A stretch of 10,895 bases of DNA from JBFYKJ01 sp041306005 (GCA_041306005.1 JBFYKJ010000114.1:1-10895); one strand, 5' to 3'. Shown: positions 1 to 7,005, counted from the stretch's first letter. The notes: generated by a model not told the origin, from the sequence alone. Made by a program: numbers and translations.

Positions 1-909
1 GGCGACGTCCGCGTGCTGGAGACCTCGCTTGTCTATAAGCCTGTCGCCCTCGGCACCGGTCGCCTGCACTTCGCCGACAGGGAAAAGGGCATCAACGAGC
101 AGAGGGACTTTGCGGCAATCTCCAAGCTGCCTTCGTCCGGCGGCAGGATGGAGTGGCAGATGATAGACTCGAAGGACGTGAACCCGCAGAGCCTGCAGAC
201 GGAGCCGCGCCCCGGCTCGGCGTTCGAGCAGGTCCCGCCCGACCTGAACGAGGCCCGGGAGTTCGGCGCGCTGAAGCAGGACCTCGAGGACTTCCTCTAC
301 AGGCAGAGCAGCGTCAAGATCTACCGCAACAAGTCGCTCAAGCAGGTCTCGCAGCCCGGCGAGAGCCAGCGGGACTTCGCGATGCGCATCATGCAGTCGG
401 CGAGGGAGCAGAGGGACAGGGAGGTGGACGCGATGACCTTCAAGTACCAAAAGAAGCTGCAGAAGCTCGACGACGACATGGAGCGGCTGAACGTCACGCT
501 GCAGAAGAAGAGGTCCGAGGCGGGCGGCAGGAAATTGGAAACGGTCGCCGGCGTGGGTGAAACACTGCTCGGCGCGTTCATGGGCCGCTCGGTGTGGCGC
601 TCCACGACCTCAAGCATGAGCAAGTACCGCCAGAGCAAGTCGTCGGGCATGGCGGCGAGGGAGGCGGAGGAGCGCCTGCAGAAGGTCCAGAACGAGATGG
701 GGATGCTGCGCACGGAGATGCAGTCCGAGGCCGGCAACATCACGCGCAAGTGGGACTTGGCCCTCGCGGACATCGAGGAAGTGCCTGTGCTGCCGCGCAG
801 GGGCGACATAGCGATCGAGGTCTTCGCCCTCGGGTGGGCGCCGCACTGGCGGGTCAGGTACTCGGACCCGTACGGGACGGAGAGAGTGGGCGTCGTGCCC
901 GCGTATTAG
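1..909 (+). CDS. HerA/DUF87-like ATP-binding protein, C-terminal part (5' partial)
   Basis: The reading frame is open from the first base, so the gene begins upstream and only about 302 C-terminal residues are present; the nucleotide-binding Walker motifs are not in view. Visible order: a beta-rich start; a Pro-rich stretch (roughly 60-80); a helical segment; a charged coiled coil (about 135-172, with SAREQRDREVDAM); a small Gly-rich region with GAFMGRS near 190; a second coiled coil (about 216-250); and a final strand-rich end containing FALGWAPHWRV. I recognise this layout from large bacterial and archaeal HerA/DUF87-type ATPases whose tails end with a similar A-x-x-W-x-P-x-W motif after a coiled coil. 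HerA-like proteins are hexameric DNA translocases or act in defence modules, but the role here cannot be read from the tail. Codon use is GC-rich like the window average. Family assignment is by memory of the tail only. Confidence 0.55.
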   Translation, partial: GDVRVLETSLVYKPVALGTGRLHFADREKGINEQRDFAAISKLPSSGGRMEWQMIDSKDVNPQSLQTEPRPGSAFEQVPPDLNEAREFGALKQDLEDFLYRQSSVKIYRNKSLKQVSQPGESQRDFAMRIMQSAREQRDREVDAMTFKYQKKLQKLDDDMERLNVTLQKKRSEAGGRKLETVAGVGETLLGAFMGRSVWRSTTSSMSKYRQSKSSGMAAREAEERLQKVQNEMGMLRTEMQSEAGNITRKWDLALADIEEVPVLPRRGDIAIEVFALGWAPHWRVRYSDPYGTERVGVVPAY

Positions 910-989
910 GGGTGTCAATGAGGGGTGCGGGCCCAGAAAGCCCCTTTTCTCGATACACTTTCTAATAATGCGCTATTTCTTTGGGGGAT

Positions 990-1187
990 ATGATGGCCGT
1001 AATAAACCAAAAACTTGTTGACGAGGCTCGCGAGCTTTTCGCGAGGATGGTGCACGAGACGGACAGGGACAAGCGGGTCGACATGAAGATAGATATAAAC
1101 GACATGTGCCTGAGGGGCAAGTTCGACTACCAGACCTTGGTATATACTCCCATGGTCGCAAGCATGAACGCGGCCAAGAAGTGCTGA
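990..1187 (+). CDS. Small hypothetical protein (65 aa)
   Basis: I do not recognise this protein. It is short, soluble-looking and charged, with a helical N-terminal half rich in Glu, Arg and Asp (NQKLVDEARELFARMV, then DRDKRVDMKIDIND) and a single Cys near the end of each half. There is no signal peptide or membrane segment. Two adjacent ATGs at 990 and 993 follow a GGGGGA tract, and a weak AT-rich box (TTTCTAATAAT, 957-967) lies about 25 bp upstream, which fits a leaderless or very short-leader transcript; a TTG at 981 is a less likely start. It follows the ATPase gene on the same strand after an 80-bp gap, so it may be separately expressed. It is convergent with the surface operon that ends at 1310. 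Confidence 0.6.
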   Translation: MMAVINQKLVDEARELFARMVHETDRDKRVDMKIDINDMCLRGKFDYQTLVYTPMVASMNAAKKC

Positions 1188-1219
1188 CACCGTAGGTCTA
1201 CAGTATGCGGCCCAGGGTC

Positions 1220-1317
1220 AACTGAAGACCGCAAACTGAAGACCGAAGACCGCGAACTGAAGACCCCAAACCCCAAACTGAAGACCCCCGACTGCAGACC
1301 CAAGACCGCTTACCCTA
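1220..1317 (+). repeat. Heptad array 1: 14 in-phase 7-nt units
   Basis: From 1220 the sequence parses without a gap into 14 consecutive heptads: AACTGAA, GACCGCA, AACTGAA, GACCGAA, GACCGCG, AACTGAA, GACCCCA, AACCCCA, AACTGAA, GACCCCC, GACTGCA, GACCCAA, GACCGCT, TACCCTA. The consensus is roughly RACYSNN; AACTGAA occurs four times. The array fills the space between two convergent genes and runs into the last codons of the - strand gene, whose stop (1310-1312) lies in the final units. It has no CRISPR-like repeat/spacer alternation and no T-run terminator. Confidence 0.85.
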
Positions 1318-2110
1318 ATATTTCCCCGCCGGCTTCCGTGACGCGTATGTGGGCTTCCTTGCGTATCTTCTCGTAATCCACGCTGTCAAAGCTCATCATG
1401 AACGTGGCGGGGATGTAGTACTCGCCCGTTTCCTTTAACCGCAGGGTGAACCTTACCTCCTTTGTCTCGCCCGCGTTGAGCGGGAACTTCACGACCCCCG
1501 TCTTGGAGAGCAGTTCCACCCCGCTTGGCAGGGACGGGATGCTGACTATAACCGGCCCGGGCGGCGTTGCCGCCGTCGACACCCTGGCGTTGAGAGTGAC
1601 GTTAGCCCCCTTCCTTATGGCCCCCGTGAGCGACAGCTCCAGTGAACCCTTCTTCTCAAGCGGGTATTTGTCCCTTATGAGGCCGAGGCTGACAAAGGCG
1701 CTTGTCCTCACGTCCTCGTTTTCTTCACCAGTAGCTATGCTCTTCAGGTAATCCGTGATGTTCGCGGTCTCGTTCTTCCTCAGCGCGAGCTCTGCCAGGA
1801 CGAGGACGGCGTTCTCCCTGACATAGGGGTCCGGGTCGCCCTCTATTATGGCCTTCAGCTGGCTGATGTAATCCGCGGGTGGTTCCAGTTGCATGGCCTC
1901 GAGATCGCTTAGGTTTGACTCGGCCGGGGCAGGGCCCGCACCGCCGCTTTGGTTCAAATCGATTGCATTGCCGCCGTTTGTGCCGAGCTCAAGAATGGGC
2001 ACGCCCTCAGTTACGGGTGTTGGGCCCCCCATAAGCAGGACCGCCATGATGACCAGCAGCGCGGCTATTGCGGCGGCCCCCACAACCAGGATCTTTTTCT
2101 TTTTGTCCAT
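1310..2110 (-). CDS. Membrane-anchored HEAT-like/beta-sandwich surface protein (266 aa)
   Basis: A Lys-rich N-terminus (MDKKKK) precedes one hydrophobic helix (about 7-28), giving a signal anchor with the rest outside the cell. After a Gly/Pro/Ala-rich linker (30-65) comes a helical region with HEAT-like pairs: DYISQLKAIIEGDPDPYVRENAV-type and NITDYLKSIATG...DVRTSAFVSLGLI (80-148). The C-terminal part (153-258) alternates strands (GSLELSLTGAIRKGANVTL, KEVRFTLRLKETGEYYIPA) like a CARDB or other Ig-like fold. I chose the ATG at 2110, which shares one base with the upstream peptidase stop (TGATG) and begins with the basic anchor; a GTG at 2119 would add three residues. The overlap implies translational coupling with the metallopeptidase, so a shared envelope role is likely. 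Specific function unknown. Its 3' end merges with a heptad repeat array. Confidence 0.8.
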   Translation of the reverse strand: MDKKKKILVVGAAAIAALLVIMAVLLMGGPTPVTEGVPILELGTNGGNAIDLNQSGGAGPAPAESNLSDLEAMQLEPPADYISQLKAIIEGDPDPYVRENAVLVLAELALRKNETANITDYLKSIATGEENEDVRTSAFVSLGLIRDKYPLEKKGSLELSLTGAIRKGANVTLNARVSTAATPPGPVIVSIPSLPSGVELLSKTGVVKFPLNAGETKEVRFTLRLKETGEYYIPATFMMSFDSVDYEKIRKEAHIRVTEAGGEILG

Positions 2111-4515
2111 CAGTCGCACCCCGTCTCGCAGTCCACGCCGTAATGGCTGAGCAGCGCTTCTATAGCGGTTTTCTCACTGCCGTCGAGCCTGCAGTTCCAC
2201 CCCTGCTCCACGAACTCGCAGATGTCCCCGGCGTCCTCGACGTTGTCAAGCTCGTCGTCTAGTATGTTGATTATCAGCGTCTCCCTCCCGCTTATCGTGT
2301 CAAACGCCTCGTATTTCGAGCCCGTGAAGTATTGCGTGTCGGCGAGGTCCCATAATATCGTCGCCACTGTAGCCTCGCCCTCCCACCCGAAGTCCTCGCA
2401 TACGGGGGTCTCCGCGGTCCCGGTGGCCATCCCCGGGGTTAGGGCCATGTCCGGACTCGACAAGGCCTCGTAGGTGTACGGGACTATGGTCCCGAAATAT
2501 TCCGCGAACCCCTCGCTAAAGGCGAACTCCTCGTCGTTGCCGTAGGTGCAGAAATTGTGGTCCGAGCCCCAGATATAGCTGTCGCCCTCGCTTATCGTGT
2601 TGTGGAGGTAGTGGCCGTACTCGTGGATGATGGTGCCGTCCTCAAAGCCGTGGTCGACCCACGTCCCGTCCTTGTCCCCGCGGAACAGGGTGATCTCGTC
2701 CCACGTCGGGTTGTAATTGCTCCAGTCGGAGTCCGGGTACTGGACGTCAGCCCTGCCTGCCGAATCGTCGTCGTCCCTTTTCCCGTCCACATACTGCCGC
2801 GCATACAGGATGGCGTCGGCTATGTTGAAGTACGCGGAGCCGCCCACGACCGCCCCGCTCTCCTCGCCGTCCGCGGCGCAGGTGCCGTCCGTCGTCTCCT
2901 TCCAGTGGCCGTTGAAGTCTATGTCGGTGCTCATGCCTATCTTCAAGTCCCCGAAGTTGAGGGTGCCGGCCGCCGGTAGAGGTCTACAGCCGCTCGTCCA
3001 CCAGACGTACTCGTTGCATCCGTCGGTGTCCTTGGCGATGCTCACCGCGTGGTTGGGCTCGAAGAAGTCGTTCGAGTCGCCGAACAGGATGAACGTGGAC
3101 TGGGAGCTGCCCTTCGGGACCATGAAGTCGAAGCGGCCCTCGCTGTTTGTCGTCCACTCGGCCTCATGGGTGGGGGAACTGCAGCCGCCGTCCTCGCAAA
3201 GCCTTAAGAGGAAAGTCGCGTGGCGGACGGGCTTGAACTGACCGGTCGCGGTCTCGGTGTCCTCGTAGAGGATCCTTCCCTTGACTCGTATATACCCGCA
3301 CGGGATGCAGTCCGTGCCCCCGCAGTCGACGCCCTCCTCGTTGTAGTCCTTAATCCCGTTGCTGCAGCAGTTGTCGCACTTTGAGTATATGGATTTCTTG
3401 CTGCAGTCGATGGAGACCTCGTCCTGGTTCTGTATCCCGTCGTCGCACGACGGGGGCTGGCACGCGCCGTCCTCGCAGAGTCCCGGGCACTTGTAGGGGG
3501 ATTGTTTGACACTACACGTGTCGATGTTCTGGATGACTGTGCACTCGAGGAGGTCCCTGTTTGAGGTGCATTCGTCCACGCAGCCGGGCGCGCTGCCCCT
3601 GACCTCAACGTTCGCGCCGCCATCGGTGTCTGTGCAGTCGTAGCTCTCTATCTTCTTATAGCAGTACTTGTTGACCGCCAGGTCGCCCTGCCAGCCGTGG
3701 CCGCACGGCTGCGACGAGCAGGAGGTGTAAGACCCCGCGCCGAATTCCTGCTCCGCCTCAACGACGGTCGAGCACTTGCACCCCGAACCGCAGGCGCAGG
3801 ACGCGGTACACGGCCCTCCGCAATCGACGCCCGCCTCGCCCTGGTTTTGTATCCAGTCGCTGCACGTCGGGGGCAGGCACTTGCCGTTTTCACAAACAGA
3901 ATGGCAGTCGTGGTTGTCGACAGTCACCTTGCAGTTGCCGTCCACGACTTCCGCGTAGCATTCCTTTAAAACTACTTGCGGGTTTTGGGAGAACTCCGAG
4001 CACTCGTCAACGCATCCCGGGGCGCTGCCCTTGACAGTGTAATTCATGCCCCCGTCCGTGTCCACGCACTCGTCGATGTCCAGCTCGCTGAAGCAGTATG
4101 CCGGGAGGCTGAATTCCCCCTCTATCCCGGTGCCGCACGACGTCTCCGAGCACTGCTTATAGTTCCCGGGGCCGAACTCCCTTTCCGCGGCGTACCCGGT
4201 CATGCATTCGCATCCCAAGGGGCAGAGCTTCTTTAGCGTGTCCGAGGGCACGGTGAATTTTATCTTCGCCTTGTAGCAGTATTTCTTCGTTATCCCGCTG
4301 GTGCCGCAGGATGTGTCGGAGCACTTAGTATAACTACCATCGAAGTCGACTTCCGCCTGCCCCTCGGTCATGCAGGTGCAGCCTTCCGGGCAGGTGTACG
4401 CGGGCGCCGGGGCCACGAGGCCTGGGTTTGGGGCGAACTGGAGGGTGCACGATGCAGCGGGTATGAAGAACAAGGCAGCAATGGCCGCTATGGTCCTTAA
4501 CCCCCCAGAATCCAT
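2110..4515 (-). CDS. Secreted Cys-rich zinc metallopeptidase (gluzincin-like, 801 aa)
   Basis: The N-terminus is a signal peptide ending in AASC (Cys23), a possible lipobox. It is followed by Cys-rich modules: type A (CPEGCTCM-like) at about 42-85, 98-143 and 242-288; type B (C-x-DTDGG...GSAPGCVDEC) at 150-213 and 294-357; type C (IQNQ-x-E...DCGG) at 218-240, 357-383 and 384-406. A beta domain follows, with NSEGRFDF near 457-464, typical of carboxypeptidase-regulatory-like folds. The catalytic domain contains HEYGH (631-635) and, 33 residues on, FSEGFAEYF (Glu668 or Glu672 as third zinc ligand), then GEATVATILWDLAD (713-726), a motif shared by secreted HExxH proteins of this kind. Disulfides are expected, given about 50 Cys. 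The ATG at 4515 begins the signal peptide and lies 25 bp from a TATA-like box; the 14 upstream in-frame residues do not look like a signal sequence. Substrate unknown. Second gene of the surface operon. Confidence 0.85.
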   Translation of the reverse strand: MDSGGLRTIAAIAALFFIPAASCTLQFAPNPGLVAPAPAYTCPEGCTCMTEGQAEVDFDGSYTKCSDTSCGTSGITKKYCYKAKIKFTVPSDTLKKLCPLGCECMTGYAAEREFGPGNYKQCSETSCGTGIEGEFSLPAYCFSELDIDECVDTDGGMNYTVKGSAPGCVDECSEFSQNPQVVLKECYAEVVDGNCKVTVDNHDCHSVCENGKCLPPTCSDWIQNQGEAGVDCGGPCTASCACGSGCKCSTVVEAEQEFGAGSYTSCSSQPCGHGWQGDLAVNKYCYKKIESYDCTDTDGGANVEVRGSAPGCVDECTSNRDLLECTVIQNIDTCSVKQSPYKCPGLCEDGACQPPSCDDGIQNQDEVSIDCSKKSIYSKCDNCCSNGIKDYNEEGVDCGGTDCIPCGYIRVKGRILYEDTETATGQFKPVRHATFLLRLCEDGGCSSPTHEAEWTTNSEGRFDFMVPKGSSQSTFILFGDSNDFFEPNHAVSIAKDTDGCNEYVWWTSGCRPLPAAGTLNFGDLKIGMSTDIDFNGHWKETTDGTCAADGEESGAVVGGSAYFNIADAILYARQYVDGKRDDDDSAGRADVQYPDSDWSNYNPTWDEITLFRGDKDGTWVDHGFEDGTIIHEYGHYLHNTISEGDSYIWGSDHNFCTYGNDEEFAFSEGFAEYFGTIVPYTYEALSSPDMALTPGMATGTAETPVCEDFGWEGEATVATILWDLADTQYFTGSKYEAFDTISGRETLIINILDDELDNVEDAGDICEFVEQGWNCRLDGSEKTAIEALLSHYGVDCETGCD

Positions 4516-4529
4516 CGCATTTCTAATAC

Positions 4530-4544
4530 TTAATAGGATAAAAA
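4530..4544 (-). promoter_or_regulatory. TATA-like promoter of the metallopeptidase gene
   Basis: On the - strand TTTTTATCCTATTAA lies just upstream of the peptidase ATG, with its centre about 25 bp away, which is the archaeal TATA-to-start distance for a leaderless transcript. It falls in the 66-bp gap after the upstream surface gene, so the peptidase gene can be transcribed on its own as well as by readthrough. Confidence 0.5.
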
Positions 4545-4581
4545 CCATAGGCCCCAACCCGCATTCCCGGGGCCTTGGGGG

Positions 4582-5523
4582 CTATTGTGCGGGCCCCGCC
4601 GGCTGCGATTGGCCGGGCACGCTCCGGCGCTTGCGCACGAGTATGAACACGGCGGCGATTGCCGCCGCCAGGGCGGCCACAAGGGCGATTACAAGCGCGG
4701 TATTGTCGGCGCCGCCTTTCGCCTGCGGCTGCTGCACGGCCGGGGCGGCCGGCGGGAGCGCCGCGGTGTTGTTTGCCGCCGGCGGCTGAGGCGCGGGGGC
4801 GGGCTGCTGGGCGCCGCAGTCTTCCGGGCAAAACCCTACGGTCTCCCCCAAAGCGGATTCGCAGACGCCGTTTTTGCATGTGAAGGTGTTGCCGCCTTCG
4901 TCGCCGACCAGGAAGGCGAAGTCCTTGCCTGTGGCCCTGATCACATAGTAACCGGCCGTTTGCGGGGTGACCGACATCCTGCCCCAGCAATCTGTCGTCC
5001 TGTTAGCGATAAGCTCGCCGCGCTCCATGCGGGTCTGCGCGGCTTGGATGGGAAGGGCCAGCCACTGCCCGTTATAAGAGACGCCCCCCGTCGCCCACTT
5101 ATACCTGGCCACGTGTATCATGTCCACAAGCTCCTCGACTTGCCCCACCGCCAGGTATATCCTTGCCCGGGCGAGCAGGGGCGCGCCGTCGCGGCTGTCG
5201 GTTATCGTTATCTCCACGGGCTGCCCGGCCCTTTTCTGTTCGGGCGAGAGGCTGACCTTGGTGTCTTCCCACCATTCGTCCGCGCCCAGGGGGTATGCCA
5301 CCTCCTTGCAGGTCACCTTGCACATCCGGTCTTCGATGCACTGCATCGCTTGCGTGCCGCAGGCGCCGCAGTACAGGTCGCCCGGCTCGAAACATTCGTT
5401 ATTGGATGCGCAGGGATATTCGAACGTCGCGCCGCCTGGCGCCGTCTCTACTAGAGTATATGGGAATGCAGCCGACGCGAGCGATGCGAATGCCAACACC
5501 ATGATGGCCAGTATAGTTTTCAT
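4582..5523 (-). CDS. Type I membrane surface protein, Cys-rich (313 aa)
   Basis: A signal peptide (1-18, ending ASLASA) is followed by a Cys-rich module with eight Cys between 38 and 72 (SNNECFEPGDLYCGACG and MCKVTCKEV), a strand-rich domain (about 88-207, Ig-like or carboxypeptidase-regulatory-like), and a second Cys motif, CKNGVCESALGE...CPEDCG (216-236). That motif is the C-NG-C...GE...CP-DC type common in surface proteins of small archaea. A Pro/Ala/Gln-rich spacer (239-270) leads to one C-terminal membrane helix (274-296) and a basic stop-transfer RKRR. So the body lies outside the cell, tethered at its C-terminus. The start has AGGAG nine bases upstream and the correct signal-peptide beginning. 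It is first in a three-gene set with a secreted metallopeptidase and a HEAT-like anchored protein. No enzymatic motif is seen; adhesion or peptidase partner are guesses. Confidence 0.8.
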   Translation of the reverse strand: MKTILAIMVLAFASLASAAFPYTLVETAPGGATFEYPCASNNECFEPGDLYCGACGTQAMQCIEDRMCKVTCKEVAYPLGADEWWEDTKVSLSPEQKRAGQPVEITITDSRDGAPLLARARIYLAVGQVEELVDMIHVARYKWATGGVSYNGQWLALPIQAAQTRMERGELIANRTTDCWGRMSVTPQTAGYYVIRATGKDFAFLVGDEGGNTFTCKNGVCESALGETVGFCPEDCGAQQPAPAPQPPAANNTAALPPAAPAVQQPQAKGGADNTALVIALVAALAAAIAAVFILVRKRRSVPGQSQPAGPAQ

Positions 5524-5544
5524 CTTTTAAATCTCCTACACAGC

Positions 5545-5573
5545 TTTAAAGGGCGGGGCATTTAAACCCCGCC
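5545..5573 (-). promoter_or_regulatory. Promoter region of the surface operon with inverted repeat around TTTAAA
   Basis: Two TTTAAA boxes (5545-5550 and 5561-5566) lie 22-43 bp upstream of the surface-protein ATG at 5523. The distal one sits in the 8-nt loop of a perfect 7-bp inverted repeat, GGCGGGG (5552-5558) and CCCCGCC (5567-5573). A TATA box inside a palindrome is a classic repressor arrangement, but no regulator is identified. Confidence 0.45.
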
Positions 5574-5636
5574 GGGCGGGAAAGGGCACCCCCCCCGGCT
5601 TAGCATACGACGATTCTTATCGGGTCAGGTCTTAAT

Positions 5637-5879
5637 ATGATGATGGCCGAGATCACGAAAGATGAGTTCAAGAGGCTTTTTCTGAAGTACGGGAACGAGG
5701 GATGGGGGCTCGGATACTGGGAGAGGTTCTACGAGAAGGAGGAAGCCAGGTGGGAGTTTGACGGGCCGCCCACAAAAGAGCGAAACAGGATGTTCATAGT
5801 GACCGACTTCGGGTCAAAGCCCCCCGTGCACCGGATGGTCTTCATGAGCGAAGAGGGCGAGGAAGAGTTTTTTCGGTAG
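5637..5879 (+). CDS. Small hypothetical protein (80 aa)
   Basis: I do not recognise this protein. It starts at a run of three ATGs (5637, 5640, 5643) and is acidic overall, with many aromatic residues in the first half (KYGNEGWGLGYWERFYEKEE) and a short strand-rich second half (NRMFIVTDFG, VHRMVFMSEEGEEEFF). No signal peptide, membrane helix, Cys pair or catalytic motif is visible. A TTCTTATC box about 22 bp upstream could be its promoter, with no ribosome-binding site. It is divergent from the surface operon. The stop codon TAG at 5877-5879 directly adjoins and overlaps by one base a heptad repeat array (GACCGTG TACTGTA ...), so the C-terminus may have been set by insertion or growth of the repeat. 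Codon use resembles neighbouring genes. Confidence 0.65.
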   Translation: MMMAEITKDEFKRLFLKYGNEGWGLGYWERFYEKEEARWEFDGPPTKERNRMFIVTDFGSKPPVHRMVFMSEEGEEEFFR

Positions 5880-5927
5880 ACCGTGTACTGTAGACCGTAG
5901 ACTGTCAAGCACTGCTCACCGCTCAGA
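5879..5927 (+). repeat. Heptad array 2
   Basis: Four in-phase heptads, GACCGTG, TACTGTA, GACCGTA and GACTGTC (5879-5906), are followed by a decayed unit and GCTCACC GCTCAGA. The first G is the last base of the stop codon of the 80-aa gene. Same unit type as the array at 1220-1317. Confidence 0.75.
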
Positions 5928-5960
5928 GCCGCGTTAGTTTTAATACCCGCTGAAAGCAAG
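5914..5960 (+). repeat. 47-nt module, copy 1 (heptad tail plus TTTAATACCC box)
   Basis: This 47-nt stretch aligns without gaps to 7022-7068, with 36 of 47 positions identical by hand count. The shared parts are GCTCACCGCTCA, TTTAATACCC and GCAAG. TTTAATA has the look of an archaeal TATA box, so the module may be a duplicated promoter. Here it lies upstream of the MNT-HEPN unit. Confidence 0.65.
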
Positions 5961-6000
5961 GCTACTTGGACACCATTGATGTCCCGCGTTTTTTAACCTT

Positions 6001-6040
6001 ATGTTTCAAAAATGAAACATATGTTCCAAAAACAGAACAA
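6001..6040 (+). promoter_or_regulatory. Tandem palindromic operator-like repeat at the MNT start
   Basis: Positions 6001-6020 form a perfect palindrome, ATGTTTCA-AAAA-TGAAACAT. The next 20 bases (6021-6040) are an imperfect copy (15 of 20 identical) that retains TGTTC...GAACA. Both copies read ATG-TT(T/C)-CAA-AAA; the first then hits TGA while the second continues into the MNT protein. A TATA-like TTTTTTAA lies about 20 bp upstream (5989-5996). This is probably the autoregulatory site for the wHTH domain of the encoded protein. Confidence 0.6.
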
Positions 6041-6557
6041 TCTGGATCTAGACGTGGTATTGGAGCTCATAAAGGGCGAGAGCCACCTGAGGGCGCTTTC
6101 CAAGACGCTCTCTGCCCCGCCGGCTACGGTCAAGCGCTCGGTCGAGAGGCTGCTTCGCGACAACGCCGCCGATGCCCGCAGGGTTGGCAGGAACAGGGTG
6201 TTCTCGCTCAAGAGGACGATAGAGGCCCGGGAGTATGCCCTGGCTGCCGAGCATTACAAGGCCCTCAAGTGCATTCGTGCGTACCCGCATCTTGCAGAGG
6301 TCATGGAGAGGGCTCTTGCGGCCTGCGGCGGCATGGTCGTGCTCTTTGGCAGCCACGCGAGCCTTTCAGCGAAAAGGGGCAGCGACGTCGACGTCTATTG
6401 CGAACGCATCAAGGGCGGCCTTCGCGGGGCAAGCGTGAAACAGGGGCCCTTTGACACTAAAAGCCCGCTGATACGGGAGATAATGGGCAACCACGCAATA
6501 TTCCGCGGCGCGGAGGAGTTCTATGGACGATCGGGATTTTTTGAGAAAGGCGTCTAA
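6012..6557 (+). CDS. MNT-type nucleotidyltransferase antitoxin with N-terminal winged helix (181 aa)
   Basis: Residues 13-67 look like a winged-helix DNA-binding domain (LELIKGESHLRALSKTLSAP, then RSVERLLRDN and VGRNRVFSL). Residues 107-130 carry the minimal nucleotidyltransferase signature: VVLFGSHAS followed by KRGSDVDVY, i.e. GS-x(10)-D-x-D with Asp125 and Asp127 as metal ligands. In the MNT-HEPN class the MNT protein neutralises the HEPN partner, in studied cases by AMPylation; the wHTH suggests autoregulation. The next gene, HEPN, overlaps its end by 35 nt, so the two are co-expressed. The start is uncertain: ATG 6012 lies within a palindrome and ATG 6021 is the beginning of the duplicated MFQK sequence; both fit a leaderless transcript from the TTTTTTAA box. 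The region after the catalytic loop (132-181) is short. Confidence 0.85.
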   Translation: MKHMFQKQNNLDLDVVLELIKGESHLRALSKTLSAPPATVKRSVERLLRDNAADARRVGRNRVFSLKRTIEAREYALAAEHYKALKCIRAYPHLAEVMERALAACGGMVVLFGSHASLSAKRGSDVDVYCERIKGGLRGASVKQGPFDTKSPLIREIMGNHAIFRGAEEFYGRSGFFEKGV

Positions 6558-7005
6558 GGGCGGGCAGCTGGACATCGTCGCGCCGTCGGAGAACGTCTGC
6601 GAGTCGTACCTGCAAAAGGCGGACAACTGCTTGAAGTCGGCGGAGATACTGCTGTCAAGCGGCCTGTACGAGAACTCGGCCACGGAGGCGTACTACGCGA
6701 TATACGGCTCTCTCACGGCCCTCTTGCGCAAGGTCGGCATAAAGTCCGAGAACCATGCGGTGTCGATAGCCGCGCTCGGCACGGTCTTTGGCGAGCCCCG
6801 ATTAAGGAAACTCGCCGGCGAGGCCCGGGAGAAGCGGCTGGACTTCCAGTATTATGTGGACCATGCGGCGACAAAGGAAGCAGCATCGGCAATGCTCTCT
6901 AAGGCCGAAAACTTCGTTTCAGCCGTGAGAAGCATATCGCGGAGGCTGACTTCGGAGCAAACGGAGGGTTTAAGGGAGAAGATCAGGGGGATGCTATCTG
7001 GCTGA
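6523..7005 (+). CDS. HEPN-domain protein, toxin partner of the MNT protein (160 aa)
   Basis: An all-helical protein of the HEPN (PF05168-like) type. The family core is ATEAYYAIYGSLTALLRKVG (54-73), corresponding to the usual SYYAMFHAARALL helix, followed by IKSENHAV. A later helix contains EAREKRLDFQYYVD (101-114), matching the R-x-x-A-DY region of the family. HEPN proteins include RNases that depend on an R-x(4-6)-H motif; here the C-terminal helix has Arg102 and Arg105 but no His at the expected spacing, and the only nearby pair is Arg69...His78. RNase activity is therefore doubtful, or it uses a non-standard site. Start ATG 6523 lies within the MNT gene (35-nt overlap), giving translational coupling. 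The stop codon TGA (7003-7005) overlaps the first heptad of a repeat array. Confidence is high for the fold and moderate for toxicity. Confidence 0.82.
   Translation: MDDRDFLRKASKGGQLDIVAPSENVCESYLQKADNCLKSAEILLSSGLYENSATEAYYAIYGSLTALLRKVGIKSENHAVSIAALGTVFGEPRLRKLAGEAREKRLDFQYYVDHAATKEAASAMLSKAENFVSAVRSISRRLTSEQTEGLREKIRGMLSG

Noticed and set aside
321..809. 162-aa - strand open frame across the ATPase tail
   Set aside because: Ser/Leu/Arg-rich mirror of a charged coiled-coil gene; no motif, no promoter.
1220..1317. CRISPR array
   Set aside because: Units are 7 nt and contiguous with no spacers, and no cas genes are present.
2557..2979. 140-aa + strand open frame over the peptidase domain
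   Set aside because: Antisense to the HEYGH-containing domain; Val/Arg/Pro-rich with no motif.
4516..4557. 14-residue extension of the metallopeptidase
   Set aside because: It runs through the TATA-like box, and the signal peptide starts properly at the ATG at 4515.
4585..5454. 289-aa + strand open frame
   Set aside because: It is antisense to the surface-protein gene, whose signal peptide, Cys motifs and membrane anchor are clear; the open frame follows from high GC and has no recognisable domain.
5966..6454. 162-aa + strand frame over the MNT gene
   Set aside because: Low-complexity Arg/Gly/Gln-rich product in a shifted frame; the overlapping frame has wHTH and GS-x(10)-D-x-D motifs.
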